From contig SCHM01000005.1 in the NCBI GenBank assembly GCA_004123355.1, positions 1,240,001 to 1,304,000 on the forward strand: DNA of 64,000 nt, in the 5' to 3' direction. The DNA is from Amphirosellinia nigrospora. Taxonomy: Eukaryota; Ascomycota; Sordariomycetes; Xylariales; Xylariaceae. The notes beneath the pieces were generated by a model. The model saw only the letters and a list, made by a program, of their open reading frames with translations, was not told where the DNA came from and did no database searches. Positions 10,891-23,786 of this stretch are shown one piece after another (the stretch's first letter is position 1; each line of letters starts with the position of its first letter). The position numbers and the translations under genes were made by a program.

Positions 10891-12992
10891 TAAGTGATCC
10901 GGAGAGTACTTTATTGTTATTGTTGTTGTGCTTAGTTTCAAAGGTGGCAAAGCCTCCTTTCATGACCAATTTACGTCCTAAGCCCCTTTATACTACTGCA
11001 TAGTCAACATCCTTGTAAAATCATCCAATAGGTACTGACCATGTACTGTAGTGCGCTATTACGACGATGATCACTTGGTGGATAACAAGACAGACAGAAA
11101 GGGACACGCGTAGATTAAAAAGGGAGCGAATTGCGGCAGGGAAGCGTAATGAGGCCGTTCTAAACGATGTGGTGGATAACGACTTGAAGGGGGCTCGTGT
11201 ATAAGCCGATTTCTGAGTTTAAGTGCAAGGAGAAGGAACTTGGGTAGTATGTAATACCCAGGTAGCAATATGAGTTATAATGTCTATAACGAAATTGCTA
11301 TGTTTTAATAGGAATACTGCTATTAGTTCGAATGAGCACACAATTTTATAGCACATTAAAAAGCGGAGAGGTGCAAATTACATACTGTGGTATTATAGTA
11401 TCTCTATCTATCTTGCTTACCTAAGTTCGGCTATGTAATATGAAATATGAGCAGTGTACATGTAGCTTGATTTCAGACAGTGTTTGGGGGCGAGAGGGTT
11501 ATAATTACTTGGTTGAATTTATGCATTGTTAGTCCCAACAGCGTTATGCAATTTCTTTAGGCTTACATTTAGTTTGAAGGCATCCAGGGTCCGACTTTAG
11601 CATCAAGGACTCCTCCATCATTCACCCACCCGGGTGGCAAGTCTTGGTACCGGCTCTAACATACATGTATAGTTTTCATCCCCTCTCATGTTTAGAAGGC
11701 CAGCTTGTGGGCCTCTTTATTAGTCCAATTCTGCAAGTCAGCATGCTAACATCACCCCTATAGATGTTAGAAGGAAAGTAAACTTATGGCAGGCAATAAA
11801 AACGTGTTGCGTATTAGCAATGCATGTTCGGCTACTGTAGCTAGGCTGTGGACATGTGCTGGTCCGTGAAATCTAGACTTTTCACATTTTCACATGGATG
11901 CCAGGACTCAAAGGGTGTTTCGTTTTGCACAATTTGCGACCAGCCACAATCCTCCCCTCCTTTCGGCATCTTATACTGCCCGAGATATGACCACGCCGTG
12001 CGCAAGTGAGCGATGTTAGGACGGGGTGACGACAGCTAGTAGACAGAAAACAGCATTGTGAGAGTGCGTGGACATGGTAGTATTTGAATAGATGGAACTA
12101 GACTTGTATGAATTATTAGTTCTTTCATTTGTATTGGTCAATTGATAATCTATTGCATCTTGTCGTCCAGCGAAACAAAAAGTTACTCGCATCCAACTTC
12201 CAGATGGCCCCCTTATCTCGGCTCGTATTCGTATTCCAGACTCTTACTGGGGTGGCGCAACTGGGTCATGCAAAGGGACCTGTGAGGAAAGGTGCATTTG
12301 TCATAAAGAGAAGCTATCTGAATGGTTTCTTATACAACTCCAATGCCGCCTGCATACATCTGACCAACGATAGTGATTTTATCGGGAGTGAAGATACCTA
12401 TCTTCCAAGTTTTGAACCTAAACTGGTATTCATGCATCTGGAATTGTATACCTCCCTCTCCACACAACAATACCTCTGGAGGTACCTAAGTACCCTACAT
12501 AGATCATATATACTTAAGTATGTACTAACCCGCTGCCAGCTGAAGCGAAACACGTGGGTGGCCCCGGCGATTGGCTCGCCTTAGGTGTCAATCCACTTTG
12601 AGCTTAGCTGGCGTATCGGATGGCGTTGCGTTGGGTTAGATACTCCCAGGTCCCAGGTCCCAGGCGTGCTGCGCCCCGAGCGTCGTTCCCCACACCGAAA
12701 CCAGACCGCTGTTACTTGCAGTCTCTCTGTTGTAACACGGCTGTGTCCAGCCATCCATCCATCCATCCATCTGACAATGAAGCCGATGTTCCGGATCTCC
12801 AACCCGGGTCGACGTTGACGTAGGTTGATGATGGATCAATACTCGAAGGACCTCCTAGCATTGTCGTCCACCGCCTCGTGGAGTCCTCCGTAAACCGGGC
12901 AGTCTTAATCCCCCATCCGCCGGCCTCGTTATGAGGATGCTCGGTGTCGCATCGCATCGCGAACTGTTCAACACAACATCCACCACCAAACT
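10891..12992. other. Long intergenic stretch, no convincing gene
   Basis: Several ORFs of 60-150 codons occur (for example 12129-12584), but none has a recognisable domain, signal peptide or splice continuation. The last part is the promoter of the Zn2Cys6 gene and includes a small CCAT microsatellite. Confidence 0.5.
12751..12770. repeat. (CCAT)5 microsatellite
   Basis: Five perfect CCAT units in tandem lie in the upstream region of the Zn2Cys6 regulator. Confidence 0.9.
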
Positions 12993-14619
12993 ATGCCCCC
13001 CGCCGATCCCACAAGAAGTCGAGAGCCGGTATGTGCTTGATTGATATGCCAATGATACCGGCCATGTGTTATGTGACATGTGACATCTGACACCTGGCCT
13101 CGTGCGCGTGTTGTAGGCTGCCGACGATGCAAGGTTAGGAAGATCAAGTGCGACGAGGTCCATCCGCGCTGTGGCAACTGTTCCAAACACGGTGTTTCCT
13201 GCGACTTTGAGCACCCGAGCGTGCGAGACACGCATACGCCCAAGCCTGCCCCTATCCATGATGCCGCCCCTGCTGCTGCCGCGCCCGCCGAGACACCACG
13301 GCCGCCCTCGTCCACATCCGTTTCTGCATCGGCACCCTCATCGGTGACCCAAGGCGACAGTCCGGCCAACGCGAGCGACACCACCACACCCACCGCCGTC
13401 GGCAGCACCCCCGTGCCTCTCTACAAGACCCCAGATCCTCCGCCCCTGTCGTCCACGACGTCCAAGAAAAACCGCATGCTCGAGCTCAAACTACTACATA
13501 ATTTCACCACTGTCACCGCCCAAACCCTCTCGGTGAACTCGCCCGTGCTCGAAAAGATATGGCGCGTTACCGTCCCCGAGCTAGCCTTCTCTAGCGCCAC
13601 CTATCTTGCTGATACGCTCCTGGCCGTCTCCGCCCTCCACCTGCGATCGAGCTCTCCTCATGATAAGGAGCTCATACGCGCGAGCCACTCGTACATGGCG
13701 TCTGCATGTTCCGAGTATGGCGCCTGTCTTAGCAAGGGCGTTACCGAGTCCAACGCCGAGGCCCTGTTTTTGACCTCGGCTCTCATCGCTTTTCAATCTA
13801 CTGCTTCCCGAATCTTTGCGCGGGATGATATCAATGACCGATCTGCTGGCTATTCACTGCCGCTCTCTTGGTTCCATTCTTTCCAGGGCGTCAAGGCTGT
13901 CGTGGCTGCGACCTGGCAATGGCTTCGTATTAGCACCATAGTCATCCCCATCATCGAGTCACAGCCTGCCTTGAACCTGGATCTCTCCGGTCATCCCACC
14001 TTCTTCAGTGATCTCATGACGGGAGTAGAGGATGAGATTGCCAAGTTCGGCGGTGACGCCTCCACACAGATTGAGACAAAGATAGCATACCAACATGCCA
14101 TATCGGTTCTCGATTGGGCACACGGGATACCCTACACCGGCGCGCCTCTTGTGTTCCTTGCCACTGTGTCCCGCCGTTTTATCGAGCTACTCGAGGCTCG
14201 ACGACCCCGTGCCCTCGCTATTCTGGCTAGCTACTTCGCGCTTCTGAATGTCTAGATGATGTATGGTGGCTCAAGGGCGTTGCCCGACGCGAGATCATGG
14301 GCATTATCTCTTTATTCGACCCTGATGACGAAGAATGGTGGCCTCGCTTGCAGTGGCCATTACGCATTGCAGTCCACGAGAATTCTAAGATTCCCCTCAT
14401 GTTTGGGGCAGAGATTGGGCTGCTCAGACAACAAATACGAGCCAAACCGGTGGTTTCGTGAGCCATATCGAGCTGCTCAGCGACATGTTTTCTTCAATGC
14501 CACAGATGAATAGTGCAACACCAGATCTTGAGCCTGCCCATCAGTATATCATGGAGCAAGGTGGCATGATGAGAGACATACTCCTCCCTGAAGGCCTGGA
14601 AATATTGCCAGTTGATTGA
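12993..14619 (+). CDS. Zn2Cys6 transcription factor (sterol-uptake-regulator-like type)
   Basis: Exon 1 starts at the ATG at 12993, followed at once by a C6 run. Intron 13029-13116 separates it from the zinc cluster, CRRCKVRKIKC then CGNCSKHGVSC. If the C6 run is really C7, exon 1 becomes MPPRRSHKKSRA and joins in phase to the cluster, matching the usual start of this type. A Pro/Ser/Thr-rich linker precedes a helical regulatory domain (LELKLLHNFTTVTAQTL, LADTLLAVSALHLR). Near 14249 the frame moves (expected KCLDDVWWLKGVARRE), and again near 14448, after which it stays open to TGA at 14617. All three breaks fit one missing base in a run. It should be a nuclear DNA-binding regulator; its targets are unknown. 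Confidence 0.82.
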
Positions 14620-16165
14620 TCACTTGGACAACTTTCATCTCGCTCCAATTGATTCAGTTGGCGGACCTTACTCGAATCTGGCCCAATCAGTATCTGATGG
14701 CACCTCTATCTAGTAAGGATGTGAGAGCTGGACGCCATATAATTCTGGGAATCATACCGTTGAGCGGTACACACCTTACAGACTCTTGTATGGCAGCGTC
14801 ACAGCCACGTGTCGCGTATTGGCGCGAGCAACAGCTGAACTAGCAAGCTTCTTTCGCCGTCCTTTAGTCACCGACCCAGGCGAAAGTGTTATTCACTGCC
14901 GTTCAATGCCAGCGAGCAAAATCTCACAAACGGCAATGCGTCGTAACAATGCGGCGAACTGCTTTCTTTCGAAGAGCGCATGTGTGGTCATATGCACCCC
15001 CACCAGCAAATATCCGAGGTATCACTGAAAGAGGCAATGAGCCTTCCTTCTGGTCACGCCTTCTGGTCACGCCTTCTGGTTCTCATGTAACCATACTCAT
15101 GATGGCTACGTCACCTGGGGGTAAGATAGGCTTGCTATACTTCGAAAGAAGAGTTGCACAAGCTTGTTTCTCAGCTGAGAACAGAAACAGCCTACCGTTT
15201 TATTAGAAATAACTCAAGGGCCATATACCGTCATAAATCACCCCATAGGCATCTTGAGGTCATCTCATCCCTTGGTTGCTTAGCCGAGTGCGTGCTACTC
15301 ACCCCTCCAACATAAGCACTTCTTGTATGTACTTGTACCATTTGTCTCGCACAGTTTGAAGCCCACGATATATCTTCGAACTAGGACCCTTCAGCCGGGT
15401 CAGGAAATTATAAGCAGTGGGATTTAGGACGCATCTAACAGCTATATAAGTAGCTAGCAATGTAGCGCGGTACGCAAATAGTGCGTCGCGACTCGATAAC
15501 ATAGTACCAGCATTCGGTCTTAGCTGGATGGCATTTCATGCTCCACCTGATAATTGTTTCGGTTTAGTATGATATTACTCTCAACGACAATACATTTCCA
15601 TACTATCTCGTTCAGTTTACGTACTACTTTCTCTTTTCAGACACTGTAGCACTCTATATGTGAAACGTTGCCGAACATGTGGCCTCCTTGGCTGGGATGA
15701 ATCCCAAGGTAAAGTGACAGAAGAAAAACAATGTTGCTCGAGGCGCAAATAGACGCATGATGTAATATAGAACGCGCCTCGTTATCCGCTGCTCATTGTG
15801 ATCTAACATTAACACACACCGTAAGCATTTTTTACTACACTATAAAAGGAAGGCATTGAAGCTTCAGAGTGGGTGATTGGTTCCCATTCCCTGCTTCGTG
15901 TGAACTATGCCGTAATGTTTCCCCGCATTCTATCATGATGCCCCGGATCCGTCCCCGACTCCGCAATGAGCACGATACGTTAACCCGGGGCTTAGCTATT
16001 CCATCTACCGAAGCTATTCTCAGTTAGCAAATTGAAGTAGAATAAATAATTTAAATATTTCTTTGCTTTTGCTTGTTCCTGTGTACCTTATTTCGGGTTC
16101 TGGAATGCTAAATATCAGATGATTTATGATCATTGATTTTGTTTATTCCCTGAATGCGATAGACC
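14620..16165. other. Intergenic, promoter side of GH92
   Basis: No gene is recognised. It contains a 13-bp tandem repeat at 15046-15080 and the upstream region of the GH92 gene, with a TATAAAAG-like sequence at about 15841. Confidence 0.5.
15046..15080. repeat. 13-bp tandem repeat, 2.7 copies
   Basis: The unit CCTTCTGGTCACG occurs twice exactly, followed by a 9-nt partial copy. Confidence 0.85.
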
Positions 16166-18790
16166 ATGCGGCGAATGACACTTTGGCTGAGTGCCTGCCT
16201 ACACTCAACTCTTACCACCGCCCACCCCAACAGGGTTCGGAGTGGCTCCAGCGTTGGTAGCCACCCACAGAAACCAGATTATCATGAAAATGTAGGAGTG
16301 CTCAAATATGTAAACCCCCATATTGGCACGTATGGAACATCACCGAATGATAACGGAGGTATGATTCCGTCGGTATCTGTGCCTTTTGGGATGACACGCT
16401 GGGCGGCGCAGACACGAGAGAACTATATCTCGCAAGTTCCATATCATGATAATGATTCCTTCGTGCATGGCTTCCAAGCTACACATCAGCCAGCTATATG
16501 GATGGGGGAACTAGGGCAGGCCGTGCTCGTGCCGGGGTGGAACGATGAGGTAAAACCGGCGTTCGAACAGCGTGGGCTGGCGTTCCGCAAGGAAGACGAG
16601 TCAAGCACGCCTTACGTATATGAGGTTCTACTCGATGCGGATACCGAGGGTGAGCATGACTGGGACCTCACAGAAGCCGCCGCTGGAGAAGGGCCTGTTC
16701 CTGGAGGTGCTGGTGGAGTCCCTGATGATGTTCGTGATGGGTTGAGCAGCCCTCGGCCGAAGAGGTCAACTGGAGCGGAGTCTTATAAACGTTCGATCCG
16801 AGTTGCCATGAGTGCTCTAGCTCATACTGGTCACTTAAGAATCGATTATGAAGATTCTGGCTCTGGGGCTTCCGATACTCCACCAAAAAACCCCTATGTT
16901 TTTATCCAAGCAACTCGCCAGAACTGGACTGGTCATGTTACTATTGACCCAAAGCGACAGGAAATCTCCTGTAGTAACCCGCAACGACAGGACTATCGGC
17001 TGGGGCCCGATAAGCCGGCGTCGTTTAGCGGGTATTTCGTATCTAGGTTTTCGGAACCATTCACGGCATACGGGATGACGTCCGGGAGGAATATCTCCGA
17101 GGGGACGCATAACGCGTCGGGAAATAACCTTGGAGCTTATGCGCGGTTCGGTCCGAAAGTAACCCGGGTCGAGGTCCGCACGGGGGTTTCCTTTGTCAGC
17201 GTCGAGCAAGCAAGGAAGAACCTAGATATCGAGATACCAGACGGCACCACGTTTGAGGACACCGTAGGGCAAGTGAAACAAGCCTGGCTAGAGAAGCTGG
17301 GGCGAGTCACCATCGAAGGAGTCAACAGCACGGACAATAAGCATGATCAACGTACAATATGGTACACCGGTCTTTTCCATGCGTTGCAATACCCCAACGA
17401 TTTCTCTGAGCCGACGGGAAGTTCTCCCAGCTTGCCACGTGTGTTCTATAATGGTTACAAGGACAGCGTCCAAACGAGGAATGAATCCTATTACCAGTCA
17501 TGGTCAATTTGGGACACGTATCGTGCGGAACACTCCCTCCTCACCCTATTCGCGCCCGAGCGAGTCAATGGGATGATGAGATCGTTGCTGGATATTTTTG
17601 ATTGGAGCGGCAGGCTGCCGATGTGGGCGAACTTAGTCGAGACTAATATATGATTGCAACGAATGCCGACGTGGTTCTCGCCAACGCGCTCTCGCGCGGC
17701 TTTCGTTCTTTCAACATCAGCAAGGCCTGGGCCGCCGTCCGTAAAGACGCCTATGAGCCTCCCGAGAGAGACACGGAGCTTATTTACTACGATCGAGAGC
17801 CGGATACACCTTATGAGGTGCGCGCGGGACTGACGAGCTATATGGATCATGGCTGGGTGGACAACGATAGGTGGGCAGAGTCGGCATCTCGGACTCTTGA
17901 TTACGCATCCAATGACGCGGCGGTAAGTATACTGTATCTGATCAACTTCGTTAAGGTTTATTCGTAGGAAAAGGGTGGTCGATTTCTTCCTGGTAACAAA
18001 GCTAATTCATTCTTAACGTGAAGTGCGCCATAGTAGCCCGCGAGGCGGGAGAGAATGAAGCAGCACAAGACCTTGAAAAGCGAGCGAAGAATTATGACAA
18101 TCTGTGGAATTCCAAAACACAGTTCATGCAGGCTCGTAACGCGAACGGCTCATTGGCGAATGAGACCTTTGGGTGGACTGAAGGCGACAAATGGGTATAT
18201 ACATTCGATGTACCCCATGATGTGGGTGGTTTGTCGGCTTTATTCGAGGGCGGCCGTAGCGGCATGAAGTCAAAACTTGACGAGCACTTCGACGGCGGGC
18301 ACAACATGCACAGCAACGAGCCATCCCATCACGTCCCATATCTCTACTCGCTGATCGGGTATCCGAACTCGGCAGCAACCCACATCCGCAGTATAGCCTG
18401 GATAACTACAACGCCACCAGTGCTGGGTTGAGCGGGAATGAAGATCTAGGACAGATGAGTGCTTGGTATGTCTTCTCTGCTCTGGGGTTTTACCCTGTCA
18501 ACTCGGCGGGAGACGAGTACGTTGTTGGCTCGCCATTCTTCGAGAAGGTTGTCCGGCTTCCTCGTGGTGTGACGACTGGTGGTGAAGTAGGGGATTCGAA
18601 AGAGGAGGAAAAGAAACTCGTGATATCTGCGCCGGGCGCGGCCACTAAGATGTATGTGAAGGGGTTGGCTATTGATGGGAAAAGGATCAATGAGCCAGTT
18701 ATCTCACATGGTGAGCTAGTTAACGCTGGGCTTATCTCATTTGAAATGAGCGATACGCCCACCAAATGGGGTTCCATTGGCACTCCTTGA
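16166..18790 (+). CDS. Secreted GH92 family alpha-mannosidase (frame broken twice)
   Basis: The ATG at 16166 opens a short hydrophobic leader ending near TTAHP, so the protein is probably secreted. The first part (YVNPHIGTYGTSPNDNGGMI, VPFGMTRWAAQTREN) is the GH92 beta-sandwich. The catalytic (alpha/alpha)6 domain follows, with the hallmark GNEDLGQMSAWYVFSALGFY and HHVPYLYSLIGYPN. An intron at about 17922-18022 joins ASNDAA in phase to CAIVAREAG. Two frame changes remain: about 17651 (ETNI to MIATNAD) and about 18399 (IAW to NYNATSAG). Each is cured by one extra base beside an identical one. GH92 enzymes are calcium-dependent exo-alpha-mannosidases acting on N-glycans or yeast mannan; linkage specificity cannot be read here. 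Confidence 0.9.
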
Positions 18791-19455
18791 ATAGTGAGCT
18801 CGCGGTAGGTAGTTGTCAATACTAGTTAATAGTGTACTATAAGAATCGCCTAATACATAATTGGGTTACTGGTTAACCTATTAGAGTTATTTGTTACTAG
18901 TGAACTAGCTCTGCGGTTGCATTCACTCAATAAGCACGTGTTGACAGTTAATGGATTATCCTTGTGCCTGTCGGGGAGAAAAACGCGTCAACAGTGAATA
19001 ACCTTAACCTTATCGTCGAGAGGGAAAAGTTACCTTGACACGAGTATTGCTGAGCAACCGGGTCCGCATTTCACCCAGGTATATATACCACCCAGCCCCC
19101 CCAGCTTCCTCTCTCTCTCTCCTTCCTTTCTACTTCCTCCATCTCCGGATAGATTTGAGTTTTGTTCAGTTCCCAGTTAACCAGCACATCTCACAACTCT
19201 CATTTATTCTCTTCACAGTTAAGAAACACAACATACAATTCTCGCCTACCCTCTTCACAATAAACAAAACAAAAAAAAACACACAAATTCCTCAACTCTC
19301 TTCACAACCGAAAAACAAAGCATACAGACCTCGACAATTCTCTTTGCACCACCCTATACATCACCCGAAGCCCCACAATCATATATGGTATGTATTTCTT
19401 ATTGAATCTTTGTGAGCACGGCTCTGAACACCAAACTGACTATGGAATCACAGAC
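18791..19455 (+). promoter_or_regulatory. Promoter and long CT/A-rich 5' UTR of the RING gene, with a likely 5' UTR intron
   Basis: A TATATATA-like stretch near 19080 is followed by CT-rich and A-rich leader sequence. GTATGT at 19388, a CTGAC branch-like site near 19435 and ACAG ending at 19453 define a probable 66-nt intron ending 2 nt before the ATG. The ORF across 19035-19415 is then untranslated leader. Confidence 0.5.
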
Positions 19456-20578
19456 ATGGCAGCAAATCGAGAGACAGCCGATAGAGAGATGGCCTCGCAA
19501 GCCACTGGACCCGAAGCGATGGTCGCGCATTTGAAGTAAGTAACAATATCCTATTTCCAACCATCTATCAGATCAACCTCAGTATTTCGACCAAACCTAC
19601 ACTCTACTTCATTCATCTAGTTCTTCATGAATGTACTTGTCTCTTCGCGCCCTATTCGTTCACTTGTCTATTCCAACAGCACTTTTCCCTCTCTTCTAGC
19701 ACAGAACCAAAAGAGTGTCATGGAAACTTGATACCTCACAGACATTCTCAAGTGTCCTTCTGCGCTTTGATAGTGTAACTGTGTATTTATAGCATATTCC
19801 TTGTTTCACAGTGCTACGACGAGGTTAGTTATAGAATTTTGCTAATTGGTTATCTAGCTCGAGCACACCATCTGAAAATACCACTCAGGAGAGTGAAAAG
19901 ACCCGTGAATCGGCCCAGTCTGAGTCTTCTTCTGGAAGCGACAGTGAATCTCACGAGACCCCGGAGGACCCAGAAGACCCCAACACCCCAAAGATCACGG
20001 AGAAGACCGACATTGGTACGTGGTTGGAACTGTCCAAGTATATCACGGCGTACCACCCGAGCGCCCTCGAGGCATGTGAGGAGCAAGTCCCTCACCCCCA
20101 TGTCCATTTGACCTGCGACATCTGCCAGGTCAACCGCCTCCGGCTCCCTTGGTGGGTTGATGGGGCGCCATACGTCGAGGACCATGAATCCGAGGACGTC
20201 TGCGTACTGCCATGCGGTCACTTCTTCGGCAGCCGCTGCATGGCGCAGTGGATGGGACAGGAGCGCGTCCCCCACCACGACACTGCCATCAATTGTCCGA
20301 AATGTCGCTTCTCGTTGCTCCATGCCGAATGCGAGCACCCTGTTAAGCGCAAGACGCTCCGCGACATGAGTGACTTCGAGCCAGACGACTTCCACCACCT
20401 CGTGCCGAACACGGGTGTGTACATACTCGGCGCCGATGGACAGACATTCATCGACATTTCGGTTCGCTATCCCGAAGATTTCGACGCTGACCACAACTCG
20501 GCGTCCCGGCAATTGCGACGATGTGAGAGAGGCTGCTGCCTCGAGGCCTGGGACCGCGACCGCAAGTTGCTTTGGTAG
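19456..20578 (+). CDS. RING-finger protein (putative E3 ubiquitin ligase)
   Basis: Exon 1 (19456-19535) and exon 2 (19858-20578) join in phase across a 322-nt intron to give 266 residues with no frame break. Residues 28-80 are acidic and Ser/Thr/Pro-rich. The RING lies at about 113-176: C113-D-I-C116, then the core C146-G-H148-F-F-G-S-R-C154, and C173-P-K-C176. The fifth ligand position is Gly, as in many fungal CGHxFGxxC variants, so zinc site geometry may be unusual. No other domain is recognised after residue 180. A role in ubiquitin transfer is inferred from the RING alone. Confidence 0.85.
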
Positions 20579-22271
20579 ATGGGGAAGCCAACAAAGGAGT
20601 TGGCGTAATGGAACGAGTAATGGAAACGAGTGATGGGAGAGAATGATTGGAACGCGTACGAATGTCTAGGCGTTTGGTTTGGTTTGACATTGATGGAGTT
20701 TGAGATACCCGACGCGAGTATAAAGATGCTCAGTGCATATTCAAGGCGCGTTTGTGCGCTGAATATGATGATGAAGATGTGTCTATAGCAGAGTTTGACT
20801 GCATTTCATGGGTGGCATCAAGTTTGTTTTGGCGTTGGCCACAGGAGTAGATAGATGAATTTCATTGTTGTCGTGTAAAGAATCACCCTCTCACGCTATT
20901 CCTTGCTATGAATTAACGCATAGAGAACTTAAACTGTGACATGTAGATGATCGTGGATTTAAATTAGATCTAATGGGCAATTATGATGCCTTAGGTACGT
21001 TATCGAGATCTCGGGTATGGTATATATATAGACACTAAGTACGCTGAGGTTCTGGGTGCCTTCGTGCACCAACTTCTAATTGTATACACATACATTCTTA
21101 ATTCTGGCTAATCTAGACGACCGCTATCTAGGACATCTAGACAATTGTAAATAAGATAAATCCGTGGAGTTTGGATGGACACTGTCAGGACCCTCTATTA
21201 TTACGCGAAGCGCTTAATACCTGATACCTATAAGCTACTCCCAGCTATATACACAGATCTAAGCTCTTTCGTTAGACCAGCGAGGCAGCAATAGCGATCC
21301 ACGAAGGTGGCGATGGTATTGCCAACACTAAACCAGCCGGCCGCTGCATGGACCCCCGGTATGCAATGAGGTGCCACGATCCCCCGGGAGCTTGTAACAG
21401 TAGGGCGAATCGGAACTTTTTAAGCGTGAATGAATACTGACACTCCATAATCTAGTTTCTGAAGACTAGGCAGGTACCAGACACGTACCTTGATCTTAAC
21501 TTGCACTCCATCAAACTAGGTCTCTACATAAAAATGTCCCTCGCACGTTGACACAGCTACTCAGCACAACCCCTGTACAACTCAGAATTCACTTTCTTAC
21601 CATGCCTAAACCATACTCAATTTATAGGATCCTTGGGTAATTGTTATTTCTAAGTTGATAACAACAACAACTAACCAAGTCTTCGCGTAGCTCAGCATAC
21701 TTTTTATCTTAAATTATGTTATATATCCCTCACTTTCTATGTTGCACGGCCACACACAGTCAGCCAAGCACTAGAGCAAGGCACACGGCGAAGAAAAGCA
21801 GCTTATTGGTCAGCGAGTATCACGAGAATACCCTGCAAGGGAAGTGTACAATCGACCATTAGCAAGGGAGGGGCAAATTGTCAAAAACCCAAGTATATAA
21901 ATAGGAAATCGACACCGAGGATTCTTTGGGCCTCGGAAGAATTACTGAATTTTGAACCCTATGCCAAGCCCTTATCATAACTCATCATCCAATAATATTG
22001 GAGTACTTGTAAGTAGATACCTAGCCGAGACCGATTTTGCTCCACCAGTCGGTATGTATGAATCAACACTCTTCAACTCCAACTTTATGATGGTAGTTAT
22101 CAACACATATTGGGAAACTCTCTAACCTAGGACAATATGTGGGGCATAATGCTGATAACGTTTCATATTAGGTAAGCAGGACTTAATTCCCAAGTCCGCT
22201 CCCTGGTAGGCAACCATTCATATCTGGTGATATTGAGAGTGGCTTCAGCCCAACCACCATTGACAACGACC
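20579..22271. other. Intergenic, no gene recognised
   Basis: This is the 3' flank of the RING gene and the upstream region of the alpha/beta hydrolase. I found no ORF with a recognisable family, RNA gene or repeat pair. Confidence 0.5.
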
Positions 22272-23219
22272 ATGGCATTATACCGCTTGTTTCAGTACCT
22301 TTACTGCAAGACATTGGCTACTATATTACGCCTATTTGTAGCCGTGTCGAGCACTTCATCAGCACAACGAAGCAGAGCGTTAGTTCCACGGGACTCGCGA
22401 ATGCAGAGAGGCATCAGGATCCCGTCTCGCGATAAAGGACGGTACATAGAAGCGGACATATACTATCCAAATGCGGATTCCGACGCTCCCTTGCCGGTTC
22501 TTGTGAACTGGCACGGAAGCGGGTTTATAATGCCGTATTTCGGATCTGATGCGTTCTTTTGCTCCCGGGTAGCTCAAAAAGCTGGCATAGCCGTGCTCGA
22601 CGTGGACTATCGCAAAAGTCCAGAGACGCCTTACCCCGGCGCGGTAAATGATGTCGAGGATACCCTCTTGTGGGTCGCTTCCCAGAGCCGCCGCTTCGAC
22701 TCGACTCGCGTTGCCGTGTCCGGCTTCAGTGCTGGCGGAAACCTAGCGGCTGTTGCAGCGACAAAACTTCGGAAGAAACTCAACGGGGTCATCGATATCT
22801 CTGCCGCCCTACTCATGTATCCGCTTATCAATCTAGCTGCTCCGCCTGAAACAAAAATGGTACCGAAGCCTATCAGGCCATTCCAGCCGTGGCTGTTGCA
22901 CTTGTTTAACGATTGCTATGCGCCCGATCCGAGCACAAGGACGGACCCGGCAGTGTCTGCATATTTCTCTAACCCGGACGACTTTCCAAAAACCGTTGCC
23001 CTCATAAATGCGAAGGGAATTTCTTAGCCAGAGACGAGGAACTTGGCAAGAAGCTTAGAGAGAATAGTGGTGTTGACAGGAAGATCATTGAACATGTTTA
23101 AAGGTGTTCGTCACGGCTTCAATACCGGAAATATTGTCGATGGGAGTCTTGAACATCTGCAACGCGAGGAGTTATACACCTTAGCGATCAATATTCTCAA
23201 GGACGTATTCAACCAATGA
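22272..23219 (+). CDS. Alpha/beta hydrolase fold-3 (HSL-like) esterase
   Basis: The start is taken at the ATG in ACCATGG context at 22272. A hydrophobic N-terminal stretch (about residues 1-25) suggests a signal or membrane anchor. The fold-3 core shows VNWHGSGF (oxyanion motif, HGSG in place of HGGG), DVDYRKSPETPYPGAV and the nucleophile elbow GFSAGGNLA. The C-terminal catalytic His lies in GVRHGFNTG. After FPKTVALIN the frame moves at about 23011 and again near 23098, both next to A or T runs. The reading continues to the TGA at 23217, about 315 residues, normal for the family. The natural ester substrate is unknown. Confidence 0.82.
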
Positions 23220-23786
23220 GAGTTTGAGGTGTAATTTATCCACCAATCAAGAGGGATTAGTAAGCGGAACCACCTCGCGCATATGGAATCATACTGAATC
23301 TAGAGATTTATTTCCGCCTTAAACGAGTAAGCCGTAGCTACGGTGTTAGCAACATTCATATGTGCAAAGGATCAAGGGCCATCTATCAATAACTCACAAC
23401 ATTCTGTGTTAAACCATAGTTAATAACGTTTGAAAGAGCGTCACGCTTGGTAAACAGGAAATTCAATTGAGCTCCATAAGAAACATAAGCGTCTGTGCCA
23501 CAGGGCACCACCTAATCACATGATATCGCGCCCGAACTCCCAAAAGCCTCGCTTGCCCAGGTCTCACTTAGACCCCATAGAACCCGGGAACTTAGGAGCT
23601 AAGGGCCTGAATCCATATAGCCAGGGACCAGCCCTTGGAGACTGCCAGACTCTCCGCGCAATAACAGATGTCAATATAGACCCTATAACTTGAGTTGCAA
23701 GGCCGTGACAGTCTACCCATTTAAGCTAAACCGAAGATGTTGATCTCGAATCAACCTCCTATCTGCTTCACGGCCATCCATGACCT
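23220..23786. other. Intergenic between convergent genes
   Basis: No coding or RNA signal was recognised between the hydrolase 3' end and the small DPBB gene 3' end. Confidence 0.5.

Noticed and set aside
12129-12584. 151-codon ORF as a gene.
   Set aside because: No recognisable motif, signal peptide or splice continuation; composition resembles the intergenic flanks.
5265-14619. A complete secondary-metabolite gene cluster.
   Set aside because: A regulator, an oxygenase and a transporter are present, but no backbone enzyme is visible in the window, so a cluster is not supported.
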